Below are positions 25,918 to 34,415 of a DNA stretch of 40,374 nt, in pieces (position 1 is the stretch's first letter; each line of letters opens with the position of its first letter). The notes under the pieces were generated by a model. That model searched no databases. It saw only the letters and a list, made by a program, of their open reading frames with translations, and was not told the DNA's origin. This stretch comes from an uncultured Eubacteriales bacterium (GTDB lineage Bacteria > Bacillota > Clostridia > TANB77 > CAG-508): contig CATKWX010000016.1 in NCBI GenBank assembly GCA_949840345.1, forward strand, positions 1-40,374, given 5' to 3'. Both the position numbers and the translations under genes were made by a program.

Positions 25918-26916
25918 ATGTCATTTATAGAAGAAATGAAAGAAAAAGCAAAATCTACTATAAAAACTATAGTATTACCAGAAGCAACAGATATAAGAGT
26001 ATTAAAAGCAACAGAAAAAATTGGAAAAGAAGGTTTTGCAAAGGTTATATTAATAGGAGACGAAGAAAAAGTATTAAATTTAGCAAAGGAAAACAATGTA
26101 GATATTTCAAATGCTACAATAGTAAATCCAGAAAAATCACAAAAATATGCTGAATATGCAAACGCTTTCTTTGAATTAAGAAAAGCAAAAGGAATGACAG
26201 AAGAACTTGCACAAAAATTAATGTTAGATCCAGTATTTTTTGGAATGATGATGGTAAAACAAAATGAAGCAGATGGTTTAGTATCAGGTGCTGCGCACTC
26301 TACAGCAGATACATTAAGACCAGCTTTACAAATATTAAAAACAGCTCCAGGAACAAAGCTTGTATCAGCTTTTTTCTTAATGAGTGTACCAAATTGTGAA
26401 TATGGAGAAAATGGTGTATTTGTATTTTCAGATTGCGGACTAAATATAAACCCAAATAGCGAGGAGCTTTCTGAAATTGCAATATCTTCTGCAAAGAGTT
26501 TCGAACAATTAACAGGAAAGCAAGCTAAAGTTGCAATGTTATCTTTTTCAACTTATGGAAGTGCAAAGTCTGAATTAGTAGATAAAGTAGTTGAAGCAAC
26601 TAAATTAGTTGAGGAAAAAGCACCAGATATGATAGTTGATGGAGAATTACAATTAGATGCAGCATTAGTAAAAGAAGTTGGAGAAATGAAGGCAAAAGGT
26701 AGTGCAGTTGCAGGACATGCAAATACATTGATATTCCCTAACTTAGATGCAGGAAACATAGGATACAAATTAGTACAAAGACTAGGGAAAGCAGAAGCTT
26801 ATGGACCACTTTGTCAAGGAATTGCAAAGCCTGTAAATGATTTATCAAGAGGATGTAGTGCAGATGATATAGTTGGTGTGGTTGCAATAACAGCCGTTCA
26901 AGCACAAAATAGTTAA
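25918..26916 (+). CDS. pta: Phosphate acetyltransferase
   Basis: A 332-residue Pta, converting acetyl-CoA and phosphate to acetyl phosphate for ATP generation in fermentation. Family segments: 'VLPEATDIRVLKAT' near the start, 'DGLVSGAAHSTADTLRPALQILKT', 'LSFSTYGSAKSELVDKV', 'DGELQLDAALV' and the C-terminal 'GPLCQGIAKPVNDLSRGCSADDIV'. It is the short, single-domain form (no DRTGG domain). Two acetate kinase genes follow, completing the acetate pathway, but the 436-base gap and separate repeats suggest separate transcripts. Confidence 0.97.
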   Translation: MSFIEEMKEKAKSTIKTIVLPEATDIRVLKATEKIGKEGFAKVILIGDEEKVLNLAKENNVDISNATIVNPEKSQKYAEYANAFFELRKAKGMTEELAQKLMLDPVFFGMMMVKQNEADGLVSGAAHSTADTLRPALQILKTAPGTKLVSAFFLMSVPNCEYGENGVFVFSDCGLNINPNSEELSEIAISSAKSFEQLTGKQAKVAMLSFSTYGSAKSELVDKVVEATKLVEEKAPDMIVDGELQLDAALVKEVGEMKAKGSAVAGHANTLIFPNLDAGNIGYKLVQRLGKAEAYGPLCQGIAKPVNDLSRGCSADDIVGVVAITAVQAQNS

Positions 26917-26931
26917 TTAATATATATAATA

Positions 26932-27109
26932 GCAGAAAATATAATAAAAATAAAATTCCTCGGCTACATTACAAAATTCAAGAAATTCTAATTCGATTTT
27001 ATGGCACCCTTCCGCGATAAACGCGAACTCTTTCCATAAAATCTTCATAAGAATTTCTAAAATTTATCCATTTGCATTCGTCATTTTATTTTTTGATTAT
27101 ATTTTCGGT
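26932..27109. repeat. Large nested hairpin (about 178 bases), different from copies A-F
   Basis: Three tiers: outer GCAGAAAATATAAT.. with ..ATTATATTTTCGGT; middle GAAATTCT..GATTTTATGG with CCATAAAATC..AGAATTTC; inner CCGCG/CGCG. It occupies the region after pta. The edge sequence AATAGCAGAAAATATAAT recurs at 28576. Confidence 0.7.
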
Positions 27110-27118
27110 TCTAGATAC

Positions 27119-27330
27119 AATGTTAATTGCAAACATTGTAACAAAACATATTGCAAATATTGTAGGGGCACCGCTTGCCTAACGGCAAGAGTGAAAAGTT
27201 AATAATGAATAGTGAATAATGGTATGTAGGGAACAGACCAACGTCGTTCCGCAAAAAAGTTGAAATATACCATAGAAGCGTAGGGGCTCGTAGGGGCGAC
27301 CATTGGTCGTCCGTGCCCCAAAGGAATACT
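27119..27330. repeat. Palindromic repeat cluster upstream of ackA1
   Basis: It contains two TTGCAAA..TTGTA extensions, a degenerate GTAGGGGC unit with GCTTGCC/GGCAAG, AATAGTGAATAAT units, a decayed GGAAC..GTTCC unit (27226-27252) and a copy at 27290-27313 with arms GGGCGACCA/TGGTCGTCC. No coding sequence is supported between 26917 and 27352. Confidence 0.75.
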
Positions 27331-27352
27331 TAAAAATCGAAAGGAGAAATAT

Positions 27353-28540
27353 ATGAAAATATTAGTATTAAATTGTGGAAGTTCATCTTTTAAATACCAA
27401 TTAATAAATATGGAAGATGAAAGTGTTATGGCAAAAGGAAATTACGAAAGAATAGGTATAGGAGAATCTTTCCTTACACATAAGGTTGGAGAAGAAAAAT
27501 TTAAATTTACACATCCAGTGCAAAATCACTCAGAAGCAATAAAATTTGTTATGGAGCAATTAACAGATAAAGAACATGGTGTAATTGCTTCTTTAGATGA
27601 AATAAATGCTGTAGGACATAGAGTAGTTCATGGTGGAGAAAAGTTTACAAAGTCTGTAATCGTAACAGATGAAGTTGAAAAGGGTATAGAAGATGCAATT
27701 ACATTCGCACCATTACACAACCCAGCACATTTACAAGGAATTGAAGCTTGTAAAAAAGAATTACCAGGTAAACCAAATGTTGTAGTATTTGATACTGCAT
27801 TTCATCAAACAATGCCAAAAGAGCATTTCCTATATGCAATACCTTATGAATATTACGAAAAATATGGAGTAAGAAAATATGGAGCACACGGAACAAGCCA
27901 TAAATATGTTTCATTAAGAATTGCAGAGCTTTTAGGAAAACCTGTAGAGGATTTAAAAATAATTAACTGCCATTTAGGACAAGGTGCAAGCTTATGTGCT
28001 ATACAAAATGGTAAATGTGTAGATACATCTATGGGATTAACACCATTAGGTGGAATTGCTATGGGAAGCAGAAGTGGAGATTTAGACCCATCTGTTGTAA
28101 CATATATAATGAAAAAAGAAAATTTATCACCAGATGAAATGGAAACAATATTAAATAAAAAATCTGGAATATACGGAATTTCTAAAATTTCTCCAGATAA
28201 TAGAGATATAGAAGAAGCTGCTGCCAAAGGCGATGAACAAGCAATATTAACATTAAAAGAATATGCATATATAATAGCTCAATATATTGGAAAATATGCA
28301 GTTACAATGAACGGAGTAGATGTAATAACATTTACAGCAGGAGTTGGAGAAAGAGGGCCAGAAACAAGAGAAGAAATATGTAATTATTTAGGATTTATGG
28401 GAGTAGATTTAGATAAAGAAGCAAACAAAGTAAAAGGTGAAGAAAGAGAAATTTCTACAAATAATTCTAAAGTAAAAGTATGGATAGTTCCAACGAATGA
28501 GGAGTTAATGATAGCAAGAGAAACAATGAACTTAGTTTAA
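27353..28540 (+). CDS. ackA: Acetate kinase (first of two tandem copies)
   Basis: A 395-residue acetate kinase, transferring phosphate from acetyl phosphate to ADP. Motifs: 'LNCGSSS' at the N-terminus, 'GHRVVHGGE', 'FDTAFHQTMP' (catalytic Asp), 'YGAHGTSHKY', 'HLGQGAS', 'SRSGDLDPS' and C-terminal 'TNEELMIARET'. The loop that is usually GIGEN is GVGERG here. AAGGAG precedes the ATG. It is followed at 28746 by a second copy of similar length. Confidence 0.97.
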   Translation: MKILVLNCGSSSFKYQLINMEDESVMAKGNYERIGIGESFLTHKVGEEKFKFTHPVQNHSEAIKFVMEQLTDKEHGVIASLDEINAVGHRVVHGGEKFTKSVIVTDEVEKGIEDAITFAPLHNPAHLQGIEACKKELPGKPNVVVFDTAFHQTMPKEHFLYAIPYEYYEKYGVRKYGAHGTSHKYVSLRIAELLGKPVEDLKIINCHLGQGASLCAIQNGKCVDTSMGLTPLGGIAMGSRSGDLDPSVVTYIMKKENLSPDEMETILNKKSGIYGISKISPDNRDIEEAAAKGDEQAILTLKEYAYIIAQYIGKYAVTMNGVDVITFTAGVGERGPETREEICNYLGFMGVDLDKEANKVKGEEREISTNNSKVKVWIVPTNEELMIARETMNLV

Positions 28541-28575
28541 AAAATAATCAGCATATTGCGTCGTTATTTAAACTA
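28532..28575. repeat. Truncated long hairpin element, copy D
   Basis: Left arm TTAGTTTAAAAAATAATC is followed after CAGCATATTGCGTCGTT by the right arm TTTAAACTAA; the middle and apical stems are missing. It overlaps the ackA1 stop. Equivalent to copy E with its centre deleted. Confidence 0.75.
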
Positions 28576-28590
28576 ACAATAGCAGAAAAT

Positions 28591-28735
28591 ATAATATTAA
28601 TTGCAAACGTTGTAGGGGCGGACGGGAGATTAGCTACGTAGTTTGTAGGGGCATGCCGGTGGCGTGCCCGAGCGAATAATGAATAGTGAATAGTGAATAG
28701 TGAATAATACAAAATTTGCTTTGCAAATTTTGAAA
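28591..28735. repeat. Palindromic repeat cluster between the ackA copies
   Basis: ATTGCAAACGTTG extension, a GTAGGGGCGGACGGG edge joined to GAGATTAGCTACGTAG, a unit with arms GGGCATGCC/GGCGTGCCC, three GTGAATAGTGAATAAT units and a hairpin AAAATTTGC/GCAAATTTT just before the ackA2 ribosome binding site. Confidence 0.75.
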
Positions 28736-28745
28736 GGAGAAACCT

Positions 28746-29930
28746 ATGAAAATATTAGTCATAAATTGTGGAAGTTCTTCTTTAAAGTATCAATTAATTG
28801 ATATGGAAACAGAAGCTGTATTAGCAAAGGGAAATTACGAACGTATAGGTGAAACAGAAGCTTTTCTTACACATAAGGTAGGAGAACAAAAATATACAAT
28901 AACAAAAACTGCCTTAAATCACGAGGTTGCTTTGCAAACAATATTAAGCGAATTAACTAATTCAGAGCATGGAGTAATTTCTTCATTAGAAGAGATAAAC
29001 GCAGTAGGACATAGAATTGTTCACGGAGGAGAAATATTTGACAAATCTGTTTTAATAACTCCAAAGGTAATTGAACAAATAGAAGAATGTGCCGTACTTG
29101 CACCTTTACATAATCCAGCTGCTGTTTTAGGAATAAAAGCTTGCCAAAGTGCAATGCCAAATGTAAAAATGGCAGCAGTATTTGATACAGCGTTTCATCA
29201 GACAATGCCTAAAAGTACCTATTTATATCCAATACCTTATGAATATTATGAAAAACATCGTGTGCGTAAATATGGAGCACATGGAACAAGCCATAAATTT
29301 GTTTCAGAAATTTGTGCTAAGTTAATGAATAAGCCTATTGAAGAATTAAATATAGTAACTTGCCATTTAGGACAAGGTGCAAGCTTATGTGCTGTAAAAG
29401 CAGGAAAATGTGTAGATACATCCATGGGACTTAGCCCTCTTGGCGGAATTGCAATGGTTACAAGAAGTGGAGATTTAGATCCATCTGTTGTAACTTACAT
29501 AATGGAGAAGGAAAATTTAACACCAAATGAAGCAAATTCTATATTAAATAAAAAGTCTGGAATATCAGCTATAGCTGGCATGGTACCTGACTTTAGAGAA
29601 ATAGAAAATGCAAGTTACACCAATGAAAAAGCAGGTCTTGCAATAGAAATATTTAATAAAACAGTGGCACAATTTATTGCAAAATATGCAGTAACAATGG
29701 GTGGATTAGATGCAATAGTATTTACTGGAGGAATTGGCGAAAATCAAATAAATGTAAGAAAAGGTATATGCGAGTATTTAAAATTTATGGGAGTAGATAT
29801 AGATGAAGCTTTAAATAATGTAAAAGGCGAAGAAAGAGAGATTACAAAGTCTACTTCAAAAATAAAAGCATTTATAATACCAACTAATGAGGAGTTGGTT
29901 ATTGCACGCGATACAATGAATTTAGTTTAA
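28746..29930 (+). CDS. ackA: Acetate kinase (second tandem copy)
   Basis: A 394-residue acetate kinase, collinear with the preceding copy throughout. All the listed catalytic segments are kept: 'INCGSSS', 'GHRIVHGGE', 'FDTAFHQTMP', 'YGAHGTSHKF', 'HLGQGAS', 'TRSGDLDPS', 'TNEELVIARDT'. It has the more usual GIGEN loop. One change near the active site is 'GIAMVTRSGD' where copy 1 has 'GIAMGSRSGD'. The sequences have diverged at many positions, so the duplication is not recent. It may differ in substrate (for example propionate or butyrate), which cannot be judged here. Confidence 0.96.
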   Translation: MKILVINCGSSSLKYQLIDMETEAVLAKGNYERIGETEAFLTHKVGEQKYTITKTALNHEVALQTILSELTNSEHGVISSLEEINAVGHRIVHGGEIFDKSVLITPKVIEQIEECAVLAPLHNPAAVLGIKACQSAMPNVKMAAVFDTAFHQTMPKSTYLYPIPYEYYEKHRVRKYGAHGTSHKFVSEICAKLMNKPIEELNIVTCHLGQGASLCAVKAGKCVDTSMGLSPLGGIAMVTRSGDLDPSVVTYIMEKENLTPNEANSILNKKSGISAIAGMVPDFREIENASYTNEKAGLAIEIFNKTVAQFIAKYAVTMGGLDAIVFTGGIGENQINVRKGICEYLKFMGVDIDEALNNVKGEEREITKSTSKIKAFIIPTNEELVIARDTMNLV

Positions 29931-30049
29931 AAAATAATCAGCATATTGCGTCGTTATTTAAAGTAAGAAAATCCTCAGTGTACGCCAGTACACTTCCGGT
30001 ATTTCTTACTTTAAATGCCTAGCACTATACTAATTCTTTTTTAAACTAA
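29922..30049. repeat. Long nested hairpin element, copy E
   Basis: Outer TTAGTTTAAAAAATAA with TTCTTTTTTAAACTAA, middle ATTTAAAGTAAGAAA with TTTCTTACTTTAAAT, apical AGTGTAC with GTACACT around GCCA. The left arm contains the last codons and stop of ackA2. Confidence 0.88.
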
Positions 30050-30061
30050 CCATAATATAAA

Positions 30062-30170
30062 ATGTTAATTGCAAACTGTAGGGAACGACGCCCTCGTCGT
30101 TCCGAATAACAGAAAATGTTAAGTGCAAATGTTGTAGGGGCAGGGTTAAAGTCTGCCCGAGCTTCGAAGA
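30062..30170. repeat. Two GC-rich palindromic repeats
   Basis: Copies at 30078-30104 (arms GGAACGACG/CGTCGTTCC) and 30134-30160 (GGGCAG/CTGCCC), each preceded by a TGTTAATTGCAAA-type extension; the second ends in AGCTTCGAAG. Confidence 0.8.
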
Positions 30171-30204
30171 AATTACAAAAACATATAGAAAGGAAGGTAC
30201 ACAA

Positions 30205-31095
30205 ATGGGACTTAAGGTTGAAAATGTACATAAAAGCTACTCAGGTAAAAAAGTAGTAGACGGAATTTCATTCGATTTAGATAAACCTAGTGTGTTTGGA
30301 TTACTTGGCTCTAATGGAGCTGGTAAAACTACTACAATAAGGATGATTCTTGGAATTTTAAATAAAGATTCTGGAAATATTACTTGGAATGGAAAAGAAG
30401 TTAAAAGAGAAAATATTAATTTTGGTTATTTACCAGAAGAAAGAGGAATTTATCCTAAAACGAAGTTAGCTGACCAATTAATGTATTTTGCTACATTAAA
30501 AGGAATGAATCAAGTTGATGCAAAGAAGGCAATTGAGTATTGGTGTAAAAAGCTAGATTTATATGATTATATAGATAAACCAGCAGAACAATTATCAAAA
30601 GGAAATCAACAAAAGGTGCAATTAATAATTTCTATCATACATAACCCTGAATTATTAATTCTAGATGAACCATTTAGCGGTTTGGATCCGGTTAATACTC
30701 AAATTATAAAAGGTGTTATAGAAGAGTTAATTGAAAAAGGAACATATATAATACTTTCTAGCCATCAGATGTCTGTAGTTGAAGAATATTGTAGAGATAT
30801 TGTAATTTTGAAAAAAGGAAAAACAGTAGTAAAAGGTAACCTTTCTGAAATAAAGAAATCTTATGGAAAAAGCAATTTATTAATTGAATCTTATGAAGAT
30901 TTAAGCTCTGTAATACCAAGCAATGCAGAAATTATAGAGAAAAAAGTAAATAGCTATGAAATAAAAATTAAAGATGAGCAAATGGCACAAGATATACTAA
31001 AAAGTATAGTAGAAAAAGGAATTAAAATAGATAAATTTGAAATAAAGGAACCATCTCTACATCAAATATTTATAGATAAGGTAGGTGAAGCTTAA
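30205..31095 (+). CDS. ABC transporter ATP-binding protein (NatA-like)
   Basis: A 296-residue ATPase: Walker A GSNGAGKT (35-42), signature LSKGNQQ (130-136), Walker B LILDEP (151-156), switch His in 'SSHQM'. A C-terminal regulatory extension of about 80 residues ends in 'EPSLHQIFIDKVG', typical of the DUF4162-containing NatA/YhaQ class. It forms a two-gene unit with the permease that follows, which starts two bases after its stop. Likely exports sodium, a drug or a peptide; substrate unknown. Confidence 0.92.
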   Translation: MGLKVENVHKSYSGKKVVDGISFDLDKPSVFGLLGSNGAGKTTTIRMILGILNKDSGNITWNGKEVKRENINFGYLPEERGIYPKTKLADQLMYFATLKGMNQVDAKKAIEYWCKKLDLYDYIDKPAEQLSKGNQQKVQLIISIIHNPELLILDEPFSGLDPVNTQIIKGVIEELIEKGTYIILSSHQMSVVEEYCRDIVILKKGKTVVKGNLSEIKKSYGKSNLLIESYEDLSSVIPSNAEIIEKKVNSYEIKIKDEQMAQDILKSIVEKGIKIDKFEIKEPSLHQIFIDKVGEA

Positions 31096-31096
31096 A

Positions 31097-32341
31097 ATGA
31101 AAAGTTTATTTACAATTGTAAAGTTTACAGCAAAGGAATATATAAAAAAGAAATCTTTTATAGTAGTAAATGCAATTATGATACTTATAATAGTTGCTCT
31201 TTGTAATGTGCCAAATTTAATTAATGCATTTGGCTCAGGAGAAGACGATGATAAACTAAAAGTACAAATAGTAGATAATGAAAATATTTTAAATGCTTCA
31301 TCTGAAATGTTTAATGAAATTGGTTTAGATTATGATATAGAGTATTTTAATAATAAACAATTAGAAGATGTTAAAAAAGCAATAAGTGACGAAAAAATAG
31401 ATATAGCAATTGCACTTAAAAAAGTTGATAATACTGTTGCTTTTGATTTCATTGTAAAAAAGGACGATGCTTTTTCAGATAATCAAACAACGGCTGATAT
31501 ATTTTCAAATATAATCAAAAGTGTAAATACAAATAGATTATTATTACAAGAAAATGCATCACCAGAATTAATACAAGCCGTTAATGTTCCTATAACATAT
31601 GAAATACAAGGATTAGAAGACAATGAAGGAAATCAAAATTTTATGATAGCAATGGTAAGTTCATTTATCCTATTCTTCGCAGTTTATTTCTATGGATATA
31701 GTGTTTCAACATCTGTTTCTAGTGAAAAAACTTCAAGAGTAATGGAAACATTAGTTACATCAACAACACCTACAAAAATAGTTGTAGGAAAAACGATAGC
31801 AATGGGATTAGTTGGTTTAGGACAATTAGTAGGTTTAATATTAGTTGCAATAGTATCTTATAAATTATTTATTCCAAGTGATTTTGATATAGTATCAAAG
31901 ATATTAAGTAATTTAAGTATAGGCGTAACAGATGTATTAATATGCTTAATATACTTTGTTTTAGGATATACAGTATATGCATTCTTAAGTGCAGTAACAG
32001 GTGCTACAGTAAGCAAAGTAGAGGATGTTCAAAGTGCTAGTACACCAATATCATTAATAGCACTTATATCTTTCTATTTAGCATACTTTACATCAACAAC
32101 ACCAAATAGCTCTGCTAGCCAATTTGCATCAATATTTCCATTTTCAGCAGCTTTTTCAATGCCAGGAAGAATACTTGCAGGAGCAGTAACAGGAGGAGAA
32201 ATAGTAACATCAATTATAGTATTAATTGTAACCGCTGTAATTCTTGCAATGATTTCAATAAAAGTATATTCAGCAGCAACTTTGCATTATGGAGATAGAT
32301 TAAAGATTAAGGACCTATTTAGATTATATAAACAAAAATAA
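31097..32341 (+). CDS. ABC-2 type permease (NatB/YhaP-like)
   Basis: A 414-residue permease with one N-terminal membrane helix, a large extracytoplasmic domain (about residues 40-180), then five or six helices ending in a short basic tail: the ABC2_membrane_3 layout. 'SEKTSRVMETLVTSTTPTKIVVGKT' is the conserved coupling-helix region. A GTG at 31085 is in frame, but AGGTGA at 31082-31087 supports ATG 31097. Partner of the ATPase just upstream. Confidence 0.9.
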   Translation: MKSLFTIVKFTAKEYIKKKSFIVVNAIMILIIVALCNVPNLINAFGSGEDDDKLKVQIVDNENILNASSEMFNEIGLDYDIEYFNNKQLEDVKKAISDEKIDIAIALKKVDNTVAFDFIVKKDDAFSDNQTTADIFSNIIKSVNTNRLLLQENASPELIQAVNVPITYEIQGLEDNEGNQNFMIAMVSSFILFFAVYFYGYSVSTSVSSEKTSRVMETLVTSTTPTKIVVGKTIAMGLVGLGQLVGLILVAIVSYKLFIPSDFDIVSKILSNLSIGVTDVLICLIYFVLGYTVYAFLSAVTGATVSKVEDVQSASTPISLIALISFYLAYFTSTTPNSSASQFASIFPFSAAFSMPGRILAGAVTGGEIVTSIIVLIVTAVILAMISIKVYSAATLHYGDRLKIKDLFRLYKQK

Positions 32342-32344
32342 GAA

Positions 32345-32471
32345 AAGTTTAAAAAATAATCAGCATATTGCGTCGTTATTTCGGATGAGAAAATCCTCAG
32401 CGTACACCAGTACGCTTCCGGTATTTCTCGTCCGAAATGCTTGAGCCATATACTAATTCTTTTTCAAACTT
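32345..32471. repeat. Long nested hairpin element, copy F
   Basis: Outer AAGTTTAAAAAATAAT with ATTCTTTTTCAAACTT, middle ATTTCGGATGAGAAA with TTTCTCGTCCGAAAT, apical AGCGTAC with GTACGCT around ACCA. Starts four bases after the permease stop; followed by TTGGTTTGTGCTTT. Confidence 0.88.
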
Positions 32472-32488
32472 GGTTTGTGCTTTAATAT

Positions 32489-32514
32489 CGTAGGGGCGAG
32501 CATTGCTCGTCCGT
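32489..32514. repeat. GC-rich palindromic repeat
   Basis: Copy with arms GGGCGAGCA and TGCTCGTCC, identical in core to the one at 1803-1826. It lies just upstream of the acyl-CoA synthetase gene and adds a false in-frame extension to it. Confidence 0.8.
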
Positions 32515-32540
32515 TCTACAGAGAAATACGAGGAGGATTT

Positions 32541-34247
32541 ATGAAAAATTTACCATTATACAAGGTTAGAGATGTAAGGAACATCAAACAATTAGTAGAA
32601 GACAGTTGTAAGCTTTATAAAGACAATATTGCATACATTGTAAAAAACAAAGAAAATGATTATACAAACATAACATATTCTGAAGTTCTAGAAGAAATGA
32701 ATGGCTTAGGAACAGCACTTATAAATTTAGGATTAAAGGATAAAAGAATTGCTGTTATTGGAGAAAATAGATATGAATGGGCAATATCATACCTAGCAGT
32801 ATTTAATGGAACAGGAATAGTAGTTCCATTAGACAAACAGCTTCCATTAAACGAAATAGTAAGTTGTATTAAAAGAGCAAAGGTTGATTGCATAATATAT
32901 TCTAATAAATTGCAAGAAAAAATAGATGAAATAGCAAAGGAAAATGATACTCTTTCATATTATATTGGTATGGATTTAAAAGAGGATAATGGTAAATTTT
33001 TATCATTAAGAAAGTTAATTAATAAAGGAAAAGAGTTAGTAAAAAACGGAAATACATCATTTATAGAAGCAACTATAAATGAAGAAGAAATGGCAGAATT
33101 ATTATTTACCTCAGGAACAACTTCACAATCTAAAGCAGTAATGCTATCACACAAAAATTTAGCATATAATTTACACCAACATGCACAAATGATAAATATA
33201 GAATCAACAGATATCTTTCTTTCAATGTTACCAATACATCATGTATATGAGTGCGTTTGTGGATTTTTATTACCATTATATAGAGGAGCAGCTGTTGCTT
33301 ACTGTGAAGGATTAAGACATATACAAAAAAATCTTCAAGAATTTCATATATCAATATTTTTATCTGTCCCACTTGTATTTGAAACATTATATAGAAAAAT
33401 ATGGGAGGCAATAGAAAAACAAGGAAAAGCAAAATTAGTAAAAAATATGATAAAAATTACAAATGGATTAGATAAAATAGGAATTCATTTGAAGAAAAAA
33501 GTATTTAAAAGTATACATAGTCAGTTAGGTGGAAATCAAAAATTATATATAGCTGGTGCTGCAGCCATAAACCCAGAAGTTTCTAAAGGATTTAGAGAGT
33601 TAGGAGTTAAAATAATTCAAGGATATGGACTTACAGAGTGTTCTCCAATAGTAACAGTAAATAGAGATTGCTATTTTAATGATGCATCAGCTGGCTTACC
33701 ACTAATTGGAACAGAATTGAGAATAGAAGATATAAATGAAGATGGAGTAGGCGAAATAGTAACAAAAGGTGACCACGTAATGATTGGATACTATGAAAAT
33801 GAAGAAGCAACAAAAGAAGTATTAGTTGATGGTTGGTTCCATACAGGAGATTTAGGTTATCAAGACGAAAATGGCTTTGTTTATATTACAGGTAGAAAGA
33901 AAAACGTTTTAATAACCAAAAATGGAAAAAATATATATCCTGAAGAAATTGAAGGCTTATTAAATGACAATGATTACATATTAGAATCATTAGTATATTT
34001 AAAGCCAGAAAAAGATGATTTAACATTATGCGCAGAAATTAGAGTGAATAAAGAGCTTATAGAAGAAAAATTTAAAGATGCACCAAAAACAGATGAAGAA
34101 ATTAAGCAATTAATATGGGAAGAGGTAAAGAAAATACAAAAAGATTTAGTAATATATAAACATATAAAAGAAATACATATAAGAGAAAAAGAATTTGAAA
34201 AAACAACAACAATGAAAATAAAAAGATACCTAGAAAAAAAGGCGTAA
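32541..34247 (+). CDS. AMP-dependent (long-chain fatty acid) CoA ligase
   Basis: A 568-residue ANL-superfamily adenylating enzyme, probably activating a fatty acid with ATP and CoA. Motifs: P-loop TSGTTSQSK (190-198), 'YGLTECSP' (A5), 'GWFHTGDLGY' (A7 with the Asp), 'GRKKNVLITKNGKNIYPEEIE' split around the hinge and A10 lysine region 'TTTMKIKRYL' at the C-terminus. AGGAGG stands before ATG 32541; upstream in-frame codons belong to a repeat. Substrate chain length is not predictable; an o-succinylbenzoate or aryl acid is less likely. Confidence 0.9.
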   Translation: MKNLPLYKVRDVRNIKQLVEDSCKLYKDNIAYIVKNKENDYTNITYSEVLEEMNGLGTALINLGLKDKRIAVIGENRYEWAISYLAVFNGTGIVVPLDKQLPLNEIVSCIKRAKVDCIIYSNKLQEKIDEIAKENDTLSYYIGMDLKEDNGKFLSLRKLINKGKELVKNGNTSFIEATINEEEMAELLFTSGTTSQSKAVMLSHKNLAYNLHQHAQMINIESTDIFLSMLPIHHVYECVCGFLLPLYRGAAVAYCEGLRHIQKNLQEFHISIFLSVPLVFETLYRKIWEAIEKQGKAKLVKNMIKITNGLDKIGIHLKKKVFKSIHSQLGGNQKLYIAGAAAINPEVSKGFRELGVKIIQGYGLTECSPIVTVNRDCYFNDASAGLPLIGTELRIEDINEDGVGEIVTKGDHVMIGYYENEEATKEVLVDGWFHTGDLGYQDENGFVYITGRKKNVLITKNGKNIYPEEIEGLLNDNDYILESLVYLKPEKDDLTLCAEIRVNKELIEEKFKDAPKTDEEIKQLIWEEVKKIQKDLVIYKHIKEIHIREKEFEKTTTMKIKRYLEKKA

Positions 34248-34249
34248 CG

Positions 34250-34403
34250 GAAGATTAGCTACGTAGCAATTTCCGAATGAATAATGAATAGTGAATAGTG
34301 AATAATTATTGTAGGGAACGACTTTCAAAGTCGTTCCCTACAATAATTATTGCAAATCTCTTCGAGATTTGATGTAGGGGTGGATGTCCCCACATCGACC
34401 CGT
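34250..34403. repeat. Palindromic repeat cluster between convergent genes
   Basis: GAAGATTAGCTACGTAG module right after the CoA ligase stop, AATAGTG tandem units, a long perfect hairpin TTGTAGGGAACGACTTT with AAAGTCGTTCCCTACAA (34309-34343), a hairpin AAATCTC/GAGATTT and a unit with GGGTGGATGT/ACATCGACCC arms. Confidence 0.8.
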
Positions 34404-34415
34404 TTGTTTTTAATT

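Noticed and set aside
32475..32540. N-terminal extension of the CoA ligase
   Set aside because: The extension is translated palindromic repeat; AGGAGG supports ATG 32541.
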